The translations under genes were made by a program, and so were the position numbers. Positions 1 through 9,485 of a stretch of DNA of 64,000 nt are shown piece after piece (within the stretch, counting starts at the first letter, position 1; each line of letters begins with the position of its first letter). The DNA comes from Nitrospira sp. (GTDB taxonomy: Bacteria; Nitrospirota; Nitrospiria; Nitrospirales; Nitrospiraceae), in assembly GCA_024998625.1 (NCBI GenBank), contig JACOEL010000019.1:37156-101155 (forward strand), read 5' to 3'. Below the pieces are notes generated by a model. The model saw nothing but the letters and a program-made list of their open reading frames with translations. It searched no databases and was not told the DNA's origin.

Positions 1-267
1 TTCCCATTCGGCCTTGATGCCCATGGACTCGATCCGCTTGACCGGGTGGCTCTCCGTCGGTCCCAGATCGATAATGAGCACCTGATCTTCTCGCTGATCG
101 ATGATTTCCGTCAAGGCGGCCTTCATTCGCACCAGATCAATATCCGGCAGATCACATTGAAACACGGAAAATTGGAGATGCGCTCCGAAGCCTTTCATGG
201 TCTTAAACACGCGCCGCAAACGCTTGGCATCACAGATATCGTAGGTGACCAGGTAGTGGCGACGCAT
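1..267 (-). CDS. cas2: CRISPR-associated endoribonuclease Cas2, 3' end cut by the window edge
   Basis: Cas2 is the small dimeric ferredoxin-fold partner of Cas1 in the spacer-integration complex. The reverse strand from 267 reads MRRHYLVTYDICDAKRLRRV, and the YLVTYDI strand with its Asp is the standard Cas2 opening. It continues through GFGAHLQFSVFQCDL and ends inside the gene at position 1, after 89 codons. The start lies 3 bases after the stop of the cas4-cas1 fusion, so the two are one adaptation operon. The missing C-terminus and probably a CRISPR array lie beyond the left edge. The identity is secure; only the 3' end is missing. Confidence 0.93.
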   Translation of the reverse strand, partial: MRRHYLVTYDICDAKRLRRVFKTMKGFGAHLQFSVFQCDLPDIDLVRMKAALTEIIDQREDQVLIIDLGPTESHPVKRIESMGIKAEWE

Positions 268-270
268 GTC

Positions 271-1971
271 TTACCTTGTGGTAAACGGAGGCAGTTCAGG
301 AATTTCTCCGAGTAAATAACGTCCCAGCAACCGGGCCTGCACTTCCAGCACTCGGCGGTAACTGATCTGATATCCGAACACCGGGTGGGTAATCTCCTGG
401 CCCATGCGCCGCTCGTAGGTTTCGATCAAGCGACGGCGGCCCTCCGGCGTGAGCGTGACTGATCCCATGCGTTCAAACCAATCGCTCTGCTGAATCTCGC
501 CGTTGTTGATAGCGGTCAGGACAGCGGAATCGGCAATGAGCGGACGGAATTCTTCCATCATGTCGAGTGCCAAGGCCGGTCGCCCGTAGCGCGGTTGGTG
601 ATAAAAACCCAAATAAGGATCGAGCCCCACGCTCTGCAGGGTGACGGTCCACTCGCGCGCCAGCATGGAATAGAGCAGCGACAGCATGGCATTGACTGGG
701 TCACGTGGCGGGCGGCGATTGCGCCCGTCGAAATCGAAACGTGCCCCAGGCTCGGCCTCTTTCAACATGCCAGAGAATTCTGAAAAATACCGGCGTGCCG
801 CTGTGCCTTCCACGCCCAGGAGTGACTCCAGGGATTCAGTGACACCGGCGTGGGTCTGATCATTTTTCAGATCCTGAATGACCGTGTCCGGCGCCGCCCG
901 GTGATTACGCCGCAGCAACGTACGACAGTTGGCAATCTTAGCCTGCACGAATCGCCTCGCGAGTTGCAGACAGCGTTCACGATCTGCCGCAACTGCGTAT
1001 TGCCTCCGTCGAAGCTCCACATGTTTGTGCAGCAAGCCGGTCGTCATGCCGTAGAACCAACCGCCGCTGGAACAGTACACCAGCGGAATATTGCGCTTGC
1101 AGAGTTCCTGTACCACCTGCGTGCTCACCTGCACCGCGCCGTACAGCACAACTTGCGACGTTTCGACCAGCCTGGCTTCGCCGATCACGTCATCGTGATC
1201 TTTGACCTTCAAGCACTCCCCGTCTTTGCCCAGCTTCGCGCCGGGTGTCTGGATATAGAGCGGCAAGGCATCGTCGTTGGTGGGGATGAGCTTTCGAAGC
1301 ACCGGCATGTCGTCATTGTGCGGTTGCCGTAACCAGCCAACCTCGTCCGGCAGACAGAGGCCTACGAGCGAGCAACGCGGGCACTTGGGGCTGTCTACCA
1401 AGGGCGGCGGCGCAATCGTTGCCTGCGTCATTGTCCGCATGCCGTCGAGGAGTTCCTGCGTCCGCGTAACCAACTCATCGTCGAACGGCACTTCCACTCG
1501 CTCGCGCGAGCCGACAAAGTAGAGCACTCCGCGCTCGCAGGTGAAGCCTTGTTCACGAAGCAACAACCCCTGCACACAGAGTTGTACCCTTTCCGGTTCC
1601 CACGCGCCTTGCGCCGTATGCGGCCGCTTGCCGCGCTTGTAGTCCACTGGAACGACCGCCTGGCCCTCGCCTTCGACGAGGTCGATCTTGGCCGTCACAC
1701 CGAGGCCCTCCGAAGACAACCAGACGGAGCGTTGATGGATCGTGGTTTCTCCCGACTCCTGACTCTCAGTCTGTCTCGATTTCCGGACCGGTGCCTGGTC
1801 CACGCGCCGGTGGTGAAATCGCCCCTCGGTGGTTTCCGCGTTGTCGGCGAACTCCCCGTCTACCCACTCGAAGTAGGCCAGACGTGGGCAGTAGGCACAC
1901 TCGTTGACCATCCGGGCGGGGAGCAACGGGATGTCGCCCCCCGTGGATGGCCCCTGTGATTCAGTGTCCAT
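271..1971 (-). CDS. cas4-cas1: Cas4-Cas1 fusion protein, CRISPR adaptation
   Basis: A 566-residue fusion. The N-terminal Cas4 half (about 1-215) processes prespacer ends next to the PAM. It shows the iron-sulfur cysteines C25, C28 and C197, C200, C206 (CPRCSLVGLC) and a RecB-type nuclease motif with D97, D110 and K112 (VDYKRGK). The Cas1 integrase starts near residue 236. Its metal ligands fit the usual Glu-His-Asp set: E388 (GVEGTAARRYF), H458 (GFYHQPRYGRPALALD) and D470. Cas4-Cas1 fusions are typical of type I-G (I-U) loci, as in Geobacter, which agrees with the effector genes upstream. The gene starts next to a divergent small antitoxin gene; the 116-base gap probably carries promoters for both. 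All key residues are present. Confidence 0.95.
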   Translation of the reverse strand: MDTESQGPSTGGDIPLLPARMVNECAYCPRLAYFEWVDGEFADNAETTEGRFHHRRVDQAPVRKSRQTESQESGETTIHQRSVWLSSEGLGVTAKIDLVEGEGQAVVPVDYKRGKRPHTAQGAWEPERVQLCVQGLLLREQGFTCERGVLYFVGSRERVEVPFDDELVTRTQELLDGMRTMTQATIAPPPLVDSPKCPRCSLVGLCLPDEVGWLRQPHNDDMPVLRKLIPTNDDALPLYIQTPGAKLGKDGECLKVKDHDDVIGEARLVETSQVVLYGAVQVSTQVVQELCKRNIPLVYCSSGGWFYGMTTGLLHKHVELRRRQYAVAADRERCLQLARRFVQAKIANCRTLLRRNHRAAPDTVIQDLKNDQTHAGVTESLESLLGVEGTAARRYFSEFSGMLKEAEPGARFDFDGRNRRPPRDPVNAMLSLLYSMLAREWTVTLQSVGLDPYLGFYHQPRYGRPALALDMMEEFRPLIADSAVLTAINNGEIQQSDWFERMGSVTLTPEGRRRLIETYERRMGQEITHPVFGYQISYRRVLEVQARLLGRYLLGEIPELPPFTTR

Positions 1972-2087
1972 AACACCCCTATCGGTCAGAGGTCTGGAAA
2001 TATTCAGTTGTCAAAGAACCGTCAACGCCTGAAGAGATCAGACGTTCTGTTATAAGGAATGCCATTGTCAGAATTCGGGAGGCCCAC

Positions 2088-2291
2088 ATGGAATATCCGA
2101 TCGTCATCGAACCAGACCTCGAGGCCGGCGGTTATGTCGTGTCCTGTCCGACCTTGAAAGGATGCATTTCACAAGGCGAGACCGAAGAGGAAGCCTTGGA
2201 GAACATCAAGGATGCTATCAAAACCTACCTCGAAAGCATCGAGGATCTGAAGCGCCTCAAAAAGTTACGCACTGTCGAAGTCAGCGTATGA
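2088..2291 (+). CDS. hicB: HicB-family antitoxin, short form
   Basis: A 67-residue protein with the HicB partial RNase H-like fold. It begins MEYPIVIEPD, followed by GGYVVSCPTLKGCISQGET and EEALENIKDAIKTYL, the standard HicB pattern. In the family, HicB neutralises the mRNA interferase HicA and can repress its own operon. It has no C-terminal DNA-binding domain. A start codon overlaps its stop (ATGA at 2288), where HicA would be expected, but the following frame closes after 22 codons, so the toxin is missing or wrecked. The gene is plus strand, opposite to all cas genes around it. Confidence 0.8.
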   Translation: MEYPIVIEPDLEAGGYVVSCPTLKGCISQGETEEEALENIKDAIKTYLESIEDLKRLKKLRTVEVSV

Positions 2292-2356
2292 CGAAGCTGC
2301 CGCAGATTCTGGAAGCCGCAGAGATCCCGGCAGACCGGTTCAAAGAGCTGCTCTGA
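2288..2356 (+). pseudogene. 22-codon reading frame overlapping hicB, possible hicA remnant
   Basis: The frame begins MTKLPQILEAAEIPADRF and stops at 2356. MTKLP is how many HicA toxins begin, and the ATGA overlap with hicB is how hicBA pairs are often joined. The rest does not look like HicA and lacks its catalytic histidine. It may be the scar of a deletion that removed the toxin, or an unrelated fragment. Confidence 0.35.
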
Positions 2357-2414
2357 AAATTTTCCCCTACGCCTTATAGGGTCCGTCCGCACACTCTCAT
2401 GGCCGCTGCGCGCC

Positions 2415-2480
2415 ATGTATTCCCGGGCGGGCATCCCAGGGTACTGGATCGTCAATCCCGCCGATTGCTGTCTGGGGGTG
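2415..2480 (+). pseudogene. Fragment of an Uma2-family (DUF820) nuclease-fold gene
   Basis: Plus-strand translation from 2415 gives MYSRAGIPGYWIVNPADC. It closely resembles the conserved YARAGIPEYWIVD segment of Uma2-like PD-(D/E)XK proteins. Only this segment is visible, and no long frame runs through it. I read it as debris of a deleted gene between hicB and the helicase gene. Confidence 0.45.
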
Positions 2481-2553
2481 ACTCAACGCATACTCATCGC
2501 TCATCACAGTTAGAACTTGCTCCCTCTACGAGTCATACGTAACTCCGGCCGTT

Positions 2554-5500
2554 CTACGCTTGCGGCGGCTCGCGCCTTTGGGAAGAGCAAGCGGCCAGCT
2601 GTTTGTTGATAGACCGTTCCAGTTTCTCGGTTTCCCGTTCTGGGTCGATCCACCAGTCCGTTGACCATACCCGATGCAGCGTCCAGCCCAGACCTTCCAG
2701 AACGAATTGACGTAATCGATCCCGGTCACGTGCAGTGGGCAACGAGTGGTATGTCGCCCCGTCGCACTCAACGCCCAGAAGATATTTTCCCTGCTCGTGC
2801 GGATGAACGACGGCCATGTCGATCCGGTAGCCGGAACAGCCGACCTGCGGATGCACGGTCCAGCCTTTGCTACGCAAGGCGCGGATAATCTCGGTTTCCA
2901 GCGGACTCTCAGGCTCCAGACCTGTCGGTAGAACCTGCTCTACGATGGCGCGTGGACCTTTGATAGCGAATTCGAGGTAATTTTTCAGATCGGTGACGCC
3001 TGCCGAGCGGGTTTTCGATAGATCGATGTCGTCGGGCCGGATGGAACTGAAGATCGTCACGCCGGTCCGTGCCCTGGTGATTGCGACGTTCAACCGGCGC
3101 TGTCCGCCTTCCTGGTTTATCGGGCCGAAATTCATGGCCATTTTCCCTGCAGCGTCTTTCCCATAAGTAATCGAGAACAGGATGAGATCGCGCTCGTCAC
3201 CCTGCACGTTCTCGAGGTTCTTGATGAACAGCCGTTCCGATCCATGCTCCGCGATGCGCTGCTCAATCTCGGGATGCTTGCGCAATTCCTCGTCCAGCAG
3301 CGTTTCGATGAGTCGCTGCTGAGTCTGGTTGAACGTCACCACCCCCATCGTCAGTTTTCGCCGCGACTCATCAGAAAAGTGCGCGACGATTTCTTTCACG
3401 ATGGCGTCGGCTTCGGCCCGGTTCGTACGGGCGGCGCCCCGATCGTAAATACCGCCCACCAGATTCAGTTTCACCGCCAGGTCATTCGTAACGGGGGACG
3501 GAAAAGTGATCAATCTGGAATCATAGTAGCGGTGGTTCGAAAACGTGATCAGGCTTTCGTGGCGACTGCGATAGTGCCATTCCAGCCGTATGGCCGGGAG
3601 TCCGGCCCCCAGGCATTCATCCAGTATGCTTTCCAGATCCTGGACCGGTGCGTCTTCTTCATTACCCAGAGCGGTATTTTCGGCATCGTCTGCCCGATTG
3701 AAAAAGTTGGTGGGAGGAAGTTGCTTGGGATCGCCCACCACGATGAGTTGCTTGCCGCGCGCGATGGCGCCGACCGCGTCCCAGACAGGAATCTGGGACG
3801 CTTCGTCGAACACCACCACGTCGAAGTTCGAATGCGCAGCGTCCAGGTATTGCGCGACCGAGAGCGGCGACATGAGCAGGCACGGTTTGAGCCTTGGAAG
3901 CAAGTTGGGAATGCGGTGGACCAGTTGCCGCACCGGCAGGTGCGCTCGCTGCTTTGCCAGCTCGCGCAACACAAGGGCCATTTCCTGGTCGGGTCTTTGC
4001 CCCGCCTGCTGCCGTGGCACCTTTCCCGCCAGGACTGCCACGATATATTGCTCGGTAAGTTTCTGGAACCGTTCGTCGGCCTGCCGGAACTCGAGGATTT
4101 TCCGGTCGTGATCGGCGCTCGCGAAATTGCGCAGGGCCGGTTCGCGGTCAATCACGGCCTTTAACCACCAGCTCTGGTAAGAATACTCGGCATAGGCATA
4201 GAGATCCTGGGAAGATGTCCGGTCCTCCTCCAGAGCCCGAACGACAGCTTCCAGTCCAGCAGACAGAGCCTGTCCACGCAACTGCCTCCACCGGCACCAC
4301 AACCTCAGCCAGCGACGGAACGAGATCCATCCGCTCATAATTGCTTTTATCCGGCTGGGCAGCCCCGCGACGGTAGGTCCTTCTGCCAACGCCTGCCCGG
4401 CACATGAAAGTTCAGCGACGGTTGCGATCTGATTCTTGAAGGCATGCCAGGCATCGCGGAATGCAGTCAGGCTACCGCTGACCGTGCCTGTAGGAAGAAG
4501 CAGGTTACGCTGTTCGCTGACTAGCGTGCGCAACTGCTTGGTCATAGCGACCATGGTAGTCTGGTCGTCACCATTCGCGAACCGTCCAATCGCTTCCTCG
4601 AAGCGGCTTCCCCATTGCTCGTACCGCTGCACTGCCGCCCAGTCTGTGTCCGTGCCTTTGTATTCGGAGTCCAGTAGTTCGAGGCATTGGATCTCGGAAG
4701 ACTTCATTGCCTGATCTTCAATATTCAACCCGCGCAGGGCTTCAAGCAGGGCTGGCATTTCTTCCGCTGCCGGTCGCTTTTGATCGATGGTATAGAGCGC
4801 CAGGCAACCGGCTACAGCTCGCTGTGCGAACCATCGCTGTGGCCACCAGGTGGCGGACGCCACCCTCCAGTCCTTCGTCAACTGCTCGCCGTTGGCCGCG
4901 GAGATCTCCGGCTTGAATTTGCCAGCCAACTGACGCCAATGAGCCTGCTGACGTTCTCCATGTTCGCGAATGATCTGCATGCGGGCACGAACGGCTGTGT
5001 TCCCACCGTGGACGGCGAATCCTTTGGGTACTTGCGGTGCCTGCAGCAGAACGTCGATCAGTCCGTCGACGGCGTCCAGCAAGGTCGCCGAAGGCGCATC
5101 CAGCTTGATGCCCAGTACCGGAGCAATGGCAACGGCGACTGCCTGAAGTCGGTCAGTCGCTGCCTCCAGGGTTGCTGCCTCCTTGAGGAGGCGTTCTTCC
5201 CAAGCGTTTGTCCACTCGGTGTGCCACACCAGGGAAAGAGGGTGATTGCCGAGGCTGCCCAGCTCGCTCACGACTGACTGCATGGTCCGCACCGTGTCGC
5301 GGATTCGGTCGAGCGCTTCCTCGTCATGCGTGTCGGGATCCGCCCACGGCATGCGGGCCGGCCTCCACTCGCGATACCGGATTGCGGTGTCAGTTGCCCC
5401 TCGCACGGTCAATCCGTTGCGATACCGCTTGTGTAGCGCCCGCACGAAATCATTCAGGTCGGCGCGCAGCCTACCGACGCGTTCCGCCTCGCGCTTCCAG

Positions 5501-7845
5501 CCAGATGCCGTCTGACCTTGCGCGGCATCCATTGCCGCCCGCAACTGGGCAAGGACCTCGATCTTGCGCGCCTTGGCCGAATGTAGCTCGAGGCAGAACG
5601 GGCCCAGACCGATGTTCTTCAGACGGCGCTCCACGACATCGAGGGCTGCCATCTTCTCCGATACGAACAACACCGTCTTGCCATGCCCTAGAAAGTGCGC
5701 GATCAGATTGGTAATGGTCTGCGACTTCCCCGTGCCGGGTGGTCCCTCCAGCGCGAAGTCGTGCCCCGCACCGGCGCGGCTAAGCGCATTCAGTTGTGAG
5801 GAGTCGGCGAGCAGCGGCGCAAGCAGGCTCTCCGGCGCGTGCCGTTCGTCGAGGTCTTCACGCTGGGATAGATCTTCACGGATTCCGATCGATTCCCGCA
5901 GCCGCTCGATGAGGTGATCAACCACCCGGTTCTGCTTGAGCTGCGCGGTGCGGTCCTGCAGATCCTTCCACATCAGGTACTTCGTGAAGGAGAAGATGCC
6001 GAGGTAGACGTCTTCCTTCACTTCCCATCGAGGAATTTCCTTCACCGCGAGGCGGAAGATCTGCCAGATTTTCTTCACATCCACGCCGTTTCCATCTGTC
6101 GGCAGAGGATCGAGCCCCCTCAACGTCAACTGGAAATTCTCACGCAGTAACTGGACCAGGGTCGGATTGACAATGGTTTCGTCGTCGTGCCGCTTAATGG
6201 TATAGCCCGTTCGCACCGACTGGCGCGTGAGCGTGACCGGCACCAGCAGGATCGGGGCGAGATGAGTTTTCTCCGCCCGCTCGTCCTCGGCCCAGCGCAG
6301 AAATCCCAGCGCCAGGTAAAGCGTGTTGGCGCCGCCTTCCTCCAATCCGAGCCGTGCAGCGCTGTAGATCTCATAGAGTCGTGAATCGAGGACCTTGGGT
6401 TCGACGGCGGCGAGCAGTTCCTTCTGCTGCATCGCTTGCTTCGCGGCGGCCTCGACGGGGTCCTCTCCGGTGCGCTTTGCGGCGACGGCAGCGACACGCG
6501 GATCGTCGCCCTGCATGATCTGCAGCAGAGGACGGAACTTCCATTCCTGTCCGTCGGCGAGGGCGTCTTCCAGGTGCGCCGGGTCCGGCACCCGCAACGG
6601 CAGCATGATCTTCGTCGGTTTGAAATTGATCAGGCGGTTGCGCAGCGTAAGATCGAGCAGTTTCGATTTCCAGCGGGCGAGCCGCCCTTCCGGCGTTTCC
6701 GGACGCGCGTTCTCATCGAGCAGGAACGCCTCGCCGTCCAAAGGCGGCAGCGCCGGCGACGGCTCGATTCCTCGATCATCAACCTGTCCCACCATCTTTT
6801 CCTCTGGCGCCGCCGCCTCGACTTTGCTCGGCAGCGGCCTCACCTGTTCGATGCGTGCGCGCTTGACATCGATTGCAAACAGGAATTCACCTTCCTCCTG
6901 CAGGTGCTCCAGCCCGAGCTCGCAGGCCGCGCGCAACGAAGGCCTTGGCTGGTGGGTCAACACTGTGGTTTCGAACGCAATCAGCTCGCCACTGGCCACC
7001 CGCTTGCGCACCGCCTGACCATCGTCGAACGTCGGCGTCGGAAACGTCGTGTTGATCAGCCAACAGCCGACCCACGCGTGCCCCTTCTTGATCAGAACGA
7101 CCGGGTTGAGGCCGGCCTGTTCGAGGCAGGAAGCAAGCAGCATGGCGAGGTCCATGCAGGTCGCGATGCCGCCCGAGAACACCCGGTCCGGCGTGCGGAT
7201 CTTCTGGCCGTCATTGGTGAACGAGGCCGGCGGCTCGCTGTAATGCAGACCAGAGGCTCCGATCGCGCTATAGAGCGCTGAGATCTGCGCCCACACGTCC
7301 TCGCGGTTCTTCGACTGGTAGCCGTTCATTGAACGACCGCCGCCAGCCTTGGCCAGCAGCTCACCGGCCTGGAAGATCATGCGGTCGACGGCTGGATTGT
7401 TCGGAAGGGAAAACGCTGCCAGTAATTCAGGCAAGGCACGGGCACCGGCCCATTGATCGTAGGCCAGCACGTCCACCGGGTGATCGGTGCGGGCAAGCTC
7501 CACTCCCGCCGAACTGACCCGGATGATCACACGGCCGCGCTCAGCCTCGTTCAGCTCCGCAAGATACTGATGCCGGAACTTCAGGTCCAGCGAATCGACA
7601 CGCCGCGTTTCCTTCGAGTCCAGACGCTCGAACTGCAGACGCATCGCATCTGCGAATTCGGGCTCGCAGCACACAGAGATTTCGACATCGCGCAGCGGCT
7701 CATCGGCAGCATTGGTGATACTCAGGCTGCGGAGGAGAGGGACGTTGTTCTGATAGGAGGCGTAGCTGACCGTTGGGTCAGCGAAGATCTGGATGACGGC
7801 CGGGGCCTGAGTAGGCTCAGCTCTGTCGGTTGTCCCGTCGTTCAT
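2554..7845 (-). CDS. Giant superfamily 1 helicase with transglutaminase-like and Vsr-like nuclease domains (DUF4011/DUF3320 type)
   Basis: A 1763-residue multidomain protein. Near residue 230 is a transglutaminase-like core (ATCMDLAMLLASCLEQAG, then GHAWVGCW) with candidate catalytic Cys and His. A DUF4011-like stretch follows (LTLRNRLINF). The SF1 helicase core has Walker A near residue 700 (LEGPPGTGKSQTITNL) and Walker B near 1348 (VVVFDEASQIP), then VVGDPKQLPP and GDERDLILFS. The last ~100 residues look like a Vsr/DUF559 PD-(D/E)XK nuclease (YRIDMAVVHP, LLGVECDGATYHS, WSTDWW). The family occurs in bacterial defence islands, so a nucleic-acid-cleaving defence role is an inference. It starts 35 bases after csb2 on the same strand, with a good ribosome site (GGGAAGG), which places it inside the CRISPR operon. 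It is not a known part of type I-G. Confidence 0.85.
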   Translation of the reverse strand: MNDGTTDRAEPTQAPAVIQIFADPTVSYASYQNNVPLLRSLSITNAADEPLRDVEISVCCEPEFADAMRLQFERLDSKETRRVDSLDLKFRHQYLAELNEAERGRVIIRVSSAGVELARTDHPVDVLAYDQWAGARALPELLAAFSLPNNPAVDRMIFQAGELLAKAGGGRSMNGYQSKNREDVWAQISALYSAIGASGLHYSEPPASFTNDGQKIRTPDRVFSGGIATCMDLAMLLASCLEQAGLNPVVLIKKGHAWVGCWLINTTFPTPTFDDGQAVRKRVASGELIAFETTVLTHQPRPSLRAACELGLEHLQEEGEFLFAIDVKRARIEQVRPLPSKVEAAAPEEKMVGQVDDRGIEPSPALPPLDGEAFLLDENARPETPEGRLARWKSKLLDLTLRNRLINFKPTKIMLPLRVPDPAHLEDALADGQEWKFRPLLQIMQGDDPRVAAVAAKRTGEDPVEAAAKQAMQQKELLAAVEPKVLDSRLYEIYSAARLGLEEGGANTLYLALGFLRWAEDERAEKTHLAPILLVPVTLTRQSVRTGYTIKRHDDETIVNPTLVQLLRENFQLTLRGLDPLPTDGNGVDVKKIWQIFRLAVKEIPRWEVKEDVYLGIFSFTKYLMWKDLQDRTAQLKQNRVVDHLIERLRESIGIREDLSQREDLDERHAPESLLAPLLADSSQLNALSRAGAGHDFALEGPPGTGKSQTITNLIAHFLGHGKTVLFVSEKMAALDVVERRLKNIGLGPFCLELHSAKARKIEVLAQLRAAMDAAQGQTASGWKREAERVGRLRADLNDFVRALHKRYRNGLTVRGATDTAIRYREWRPARMPWADPDTHDEEALDRIRDTVRTMQSVVSELGSLGNHPLSLVWHTEWTNAWEERLLKEAATLEAATDRLQAVAVAIAPVLGIKLDAPSATLLDAVDGLIDVLLQAPQVPKGFAVHGGNTAVRARMQIIREHGERQQAHWRQLAGKFKPEISAANGEQLTKDWRVASATWWPQRWFAQRAVAGCLALYTIDQKRPAAEEMPALLEALRGLNIEDQAMKSSEIQCLELLDSEYKGTDTDWAAVQRYEQWGSRFEEAIGRFANGDDQTTMVAMTKQLRTLVSEQRNLLLPTGTVSGSLTAFRDAWHAFKNQIATVAELSCAGQALAEGPTVAGLPSRIKAIMSGWISFRRWLRLWCRWRQLRGQALSAGLEAVVRALEEDRTSSQDLYAYAEYSYQSWWLKAVIDREPALRNFASADHDRKILEFRQADERFQKLTEQYIVAVLAGKVPRQQAGQRPDQEMALVLRELAKQRAHLPVRQLVHRIPNLLPRLKPCLLMSPLSVAQYLDAAHSNFDVVVFDEASQIPVWDAVGAIARGKQLIVVGDPKQLPPTNFFNRADDAENTALGNEEDAPVQDLESILDECLGAGLPAIRLEWHYRSRHESLITFSNHRYYDSRLITFPSPVTNDLAVKLNLVGGIYDRGAARTNRAEADAIVKEIVAHFSDESRRKLTMGVVTFNQTQQRLIETLLDEELRKHPEIEQRIAEHGSERLFIKNLENVQGDERDLILFSITYGKDAAGKMAMNFGPINQEGGQRRLNVAITRARTGVTIFSSIRPDDIDLSKTRSAGVTDLKNYLEFAIKGPRAIVEQVLPTGLEPESPLETEIIRALRSKGWTVHPQVGCSGYRIDMAVVHPHEQGKYLLGVECDGATYHSLPTARDRDRLRQFVLEGLGWTLHRVWSTDWWIDPERETEKLERSINKQLAACSSQRREPPQA

Positions 7846-7880
7846 ATGCCTTCCCTGCGGTTTTGTTCTATTTCAAGTCT

Positions 7881-9485
7881 TTATGTGCCATCTGCTACCG
7901 GAACGAACTGACCGAGGCCGAAGTGGGAAGAATGGCCCAACGCAATAGGGCCACGGACAGGGTTAGGGAAGATCAGTCGAAACGACCCGGCCAGGCGACG
8001 GCCTCCGTCGTCTGTCGCTTTGCGACGAAAACGTTGGAATTGAATAGGGCGCCACTGTCCGCGAATCCTGAACACGTGGTTCTCATCCCATAGCGGCTCA
8101 ACAATCACCGCCGATGTTCCCTCTATTACGAGGTCATGCCGTAAGGAAGCCAGCTGCGCATGAAGATCATCCTGAAGGAACGTGGCACGAGCCTCAGGTG
8201 AGCCCAGGTCAACCCGATCCCGTCCCCTTGTTTTGGCGTAGCGGGTAGCAAGATAGGGTGTCGATGATACCCATATCCTCGACGTTGGCAACGGACCTGG
8301 GACATACTCGTTAGATGTCCCCATCCCCAACAGCAGGAGGCGAAGCAAATGACGCTCTTCACCCTCCCAGCCCATCTTTAATTCTCTAAGGCGGTCGAGT
8401 GCACGCCGCTCATCTGGACCAAAACCTGCCGCAGCATAAACCGTAAGATGGTCCAGACGGCCGTCCCCATCTTCATCAGTCGGTAAATAATAAGCATGGC
8501 GGTGGTTGATTAACCGTTGCCCTTGCTGGTCTTTTCCAGACAAGACATCGGACCGCCCTCGAATGCCATTCTGCTCTGTCAATCGACCATGAATGCCCAT
8601 CAACGTACGTCTTGCAGCCTCCGCCACAGACAGGGTGTCAGTAACCAGCGGCAGCACGATTGAGTCGAGGGAGTAGCGGATAATTTGAATACGTTGGCGA
8701 TGAGCTGTTGGTCTCAGCCGTGCCTTGGGTTCGATCTTGAAGCAATCACGGGGACGGGTGTAGGGCACCCAGCGCGAACCAGGCGGGTCAGACCATCGTT
8801 CTTTGTGCAATTGAAGGGTCTCCATGCAGAGATTCCACGCAGGGTCATAGATGGTGGAGCGCTCCTCTACGGTTTGCTTGTTTTTCCCGCGCCCAGCCGT
8901 TTCCCTCGTGACGGTGACGACGGAGTCATCGGCAAAGGCGCTCGTGGGATCAGGACAAAGCAATCTGACAATCTCGTGTTTGGCGGGCGCGTCGCCTTGA
9001 AGCCGACGACACATCTGCCCTTTGGTATTGCCTGTTGTATCTTCAAGATCGGCCTCACACCACGACTCGGACCTTCCAAGTGTATTGAGATTACGAAGGA
9101 GGTTAGTCAGCACACTGCGTTGCTCATCATCGAGTATTGCATTCGGCCATTGGACGCGAAGCGCCGCATCACGGGGGATAGCAACGAAGGTATCAAAGAC
9201 GAGTGTACGGTCTTCTGGTCCTTTCTTGAACCATGGCATGAAATGGCGAGTATGGCCTGTTGAAGCAGGAGGCAGAAGAAATTCAGGCGGCTGGGCTAGA
9301 GAACGAAGGATCGGCGCGACCCGCTGCTCGGGCAGTTCGTGTAACGTGCGCTTCCACACAGCCACAAGCGCGCGCAGAAGCCGCCAGGGTGAAGGAGGCC
9401 ATTCAACCGCGCCTTCATTGACGTGTCGTCCCCACGGTGTCGCGTGATAGCGACCTGCAAGAAACTTAATAGATATTGTGATCAT
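7881..9485 (-). CDS. csb2: Csb2, type I-G Cas5-Cas6 fusion
   Basis: A 534-residue protein of the GSU0054 family. It opens MITISIKFLAGRYHATPWG, followed by EWPPSPWRLLRALVAVW, the typical Csb2 start. In type I-G, Csb2 combines the Cas5 role (holding the crRNA 5' handle) with a Cas6-like domain that processes the pre-crRNA. A His-containing segment (INHRHAYYLPTDEDGDGRLDHLTVYA) fits the Cas6-like part, but I cannot assign the catalytic residue. Its start codon overlaps the csb1 stop (ATGA at 9482-9485), so translation is coupled. Confidence 0.92.
   Translation of the reverse strand: MITISIKFLAGRYHATPWGRHVNEGAVEWPPSPWRLLRALVAVWKRTLHELPEQRVAPILRSLAQPPEFLLPPASTGHTRHFMPWFKKGPEDRTLVFDTFVAIPRDAALRVQWPNAILDDEQRSVLTNLLRNLNTLGRSESWCEADLEDTTGNTKGQMCRRLQGDAPAKHEIVRLLCPDPTSAFADDSVVTVTRETAGRGKNKQTVEERSTIYDPAWNLCMETLQLHKERWSDPPGSRWVPYTRPRDCFKIEPKARLRPTAHRQRIQIIRYSLDSIVLPLVTDTLSVAEAARRTLMGIHGRLTEQNGIRGRSDVLSGKDQQGQRLINHRHAYYLPTDEDGDGRLDHLTVYAAAGFGPDERRALDRLRELKMGWEGEERHLLRLLLLGMGTSNEYVPGPLPTSRIWVSSTPYLATRYAKTRGRDRVDLGSPEARATFLQDDLHAQLASLRHDLVIEGTSAVIVEPLWDENHVFRIRGQWRPIQFQRFRRKATDDGGRRLAGSFRLIFPNPVRGPIALGHSSHFGLGQFVPVADGT

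Noticed and set aside
850..1332. 160-residue plus-strand frame
   Set aside because: It is antisense to the well-supported cas4-cas1 fusion.
3244..4164. 306-residue plus-strand open frame
   Set aside because: It is antisense to the helicase core, which has clear motifs.
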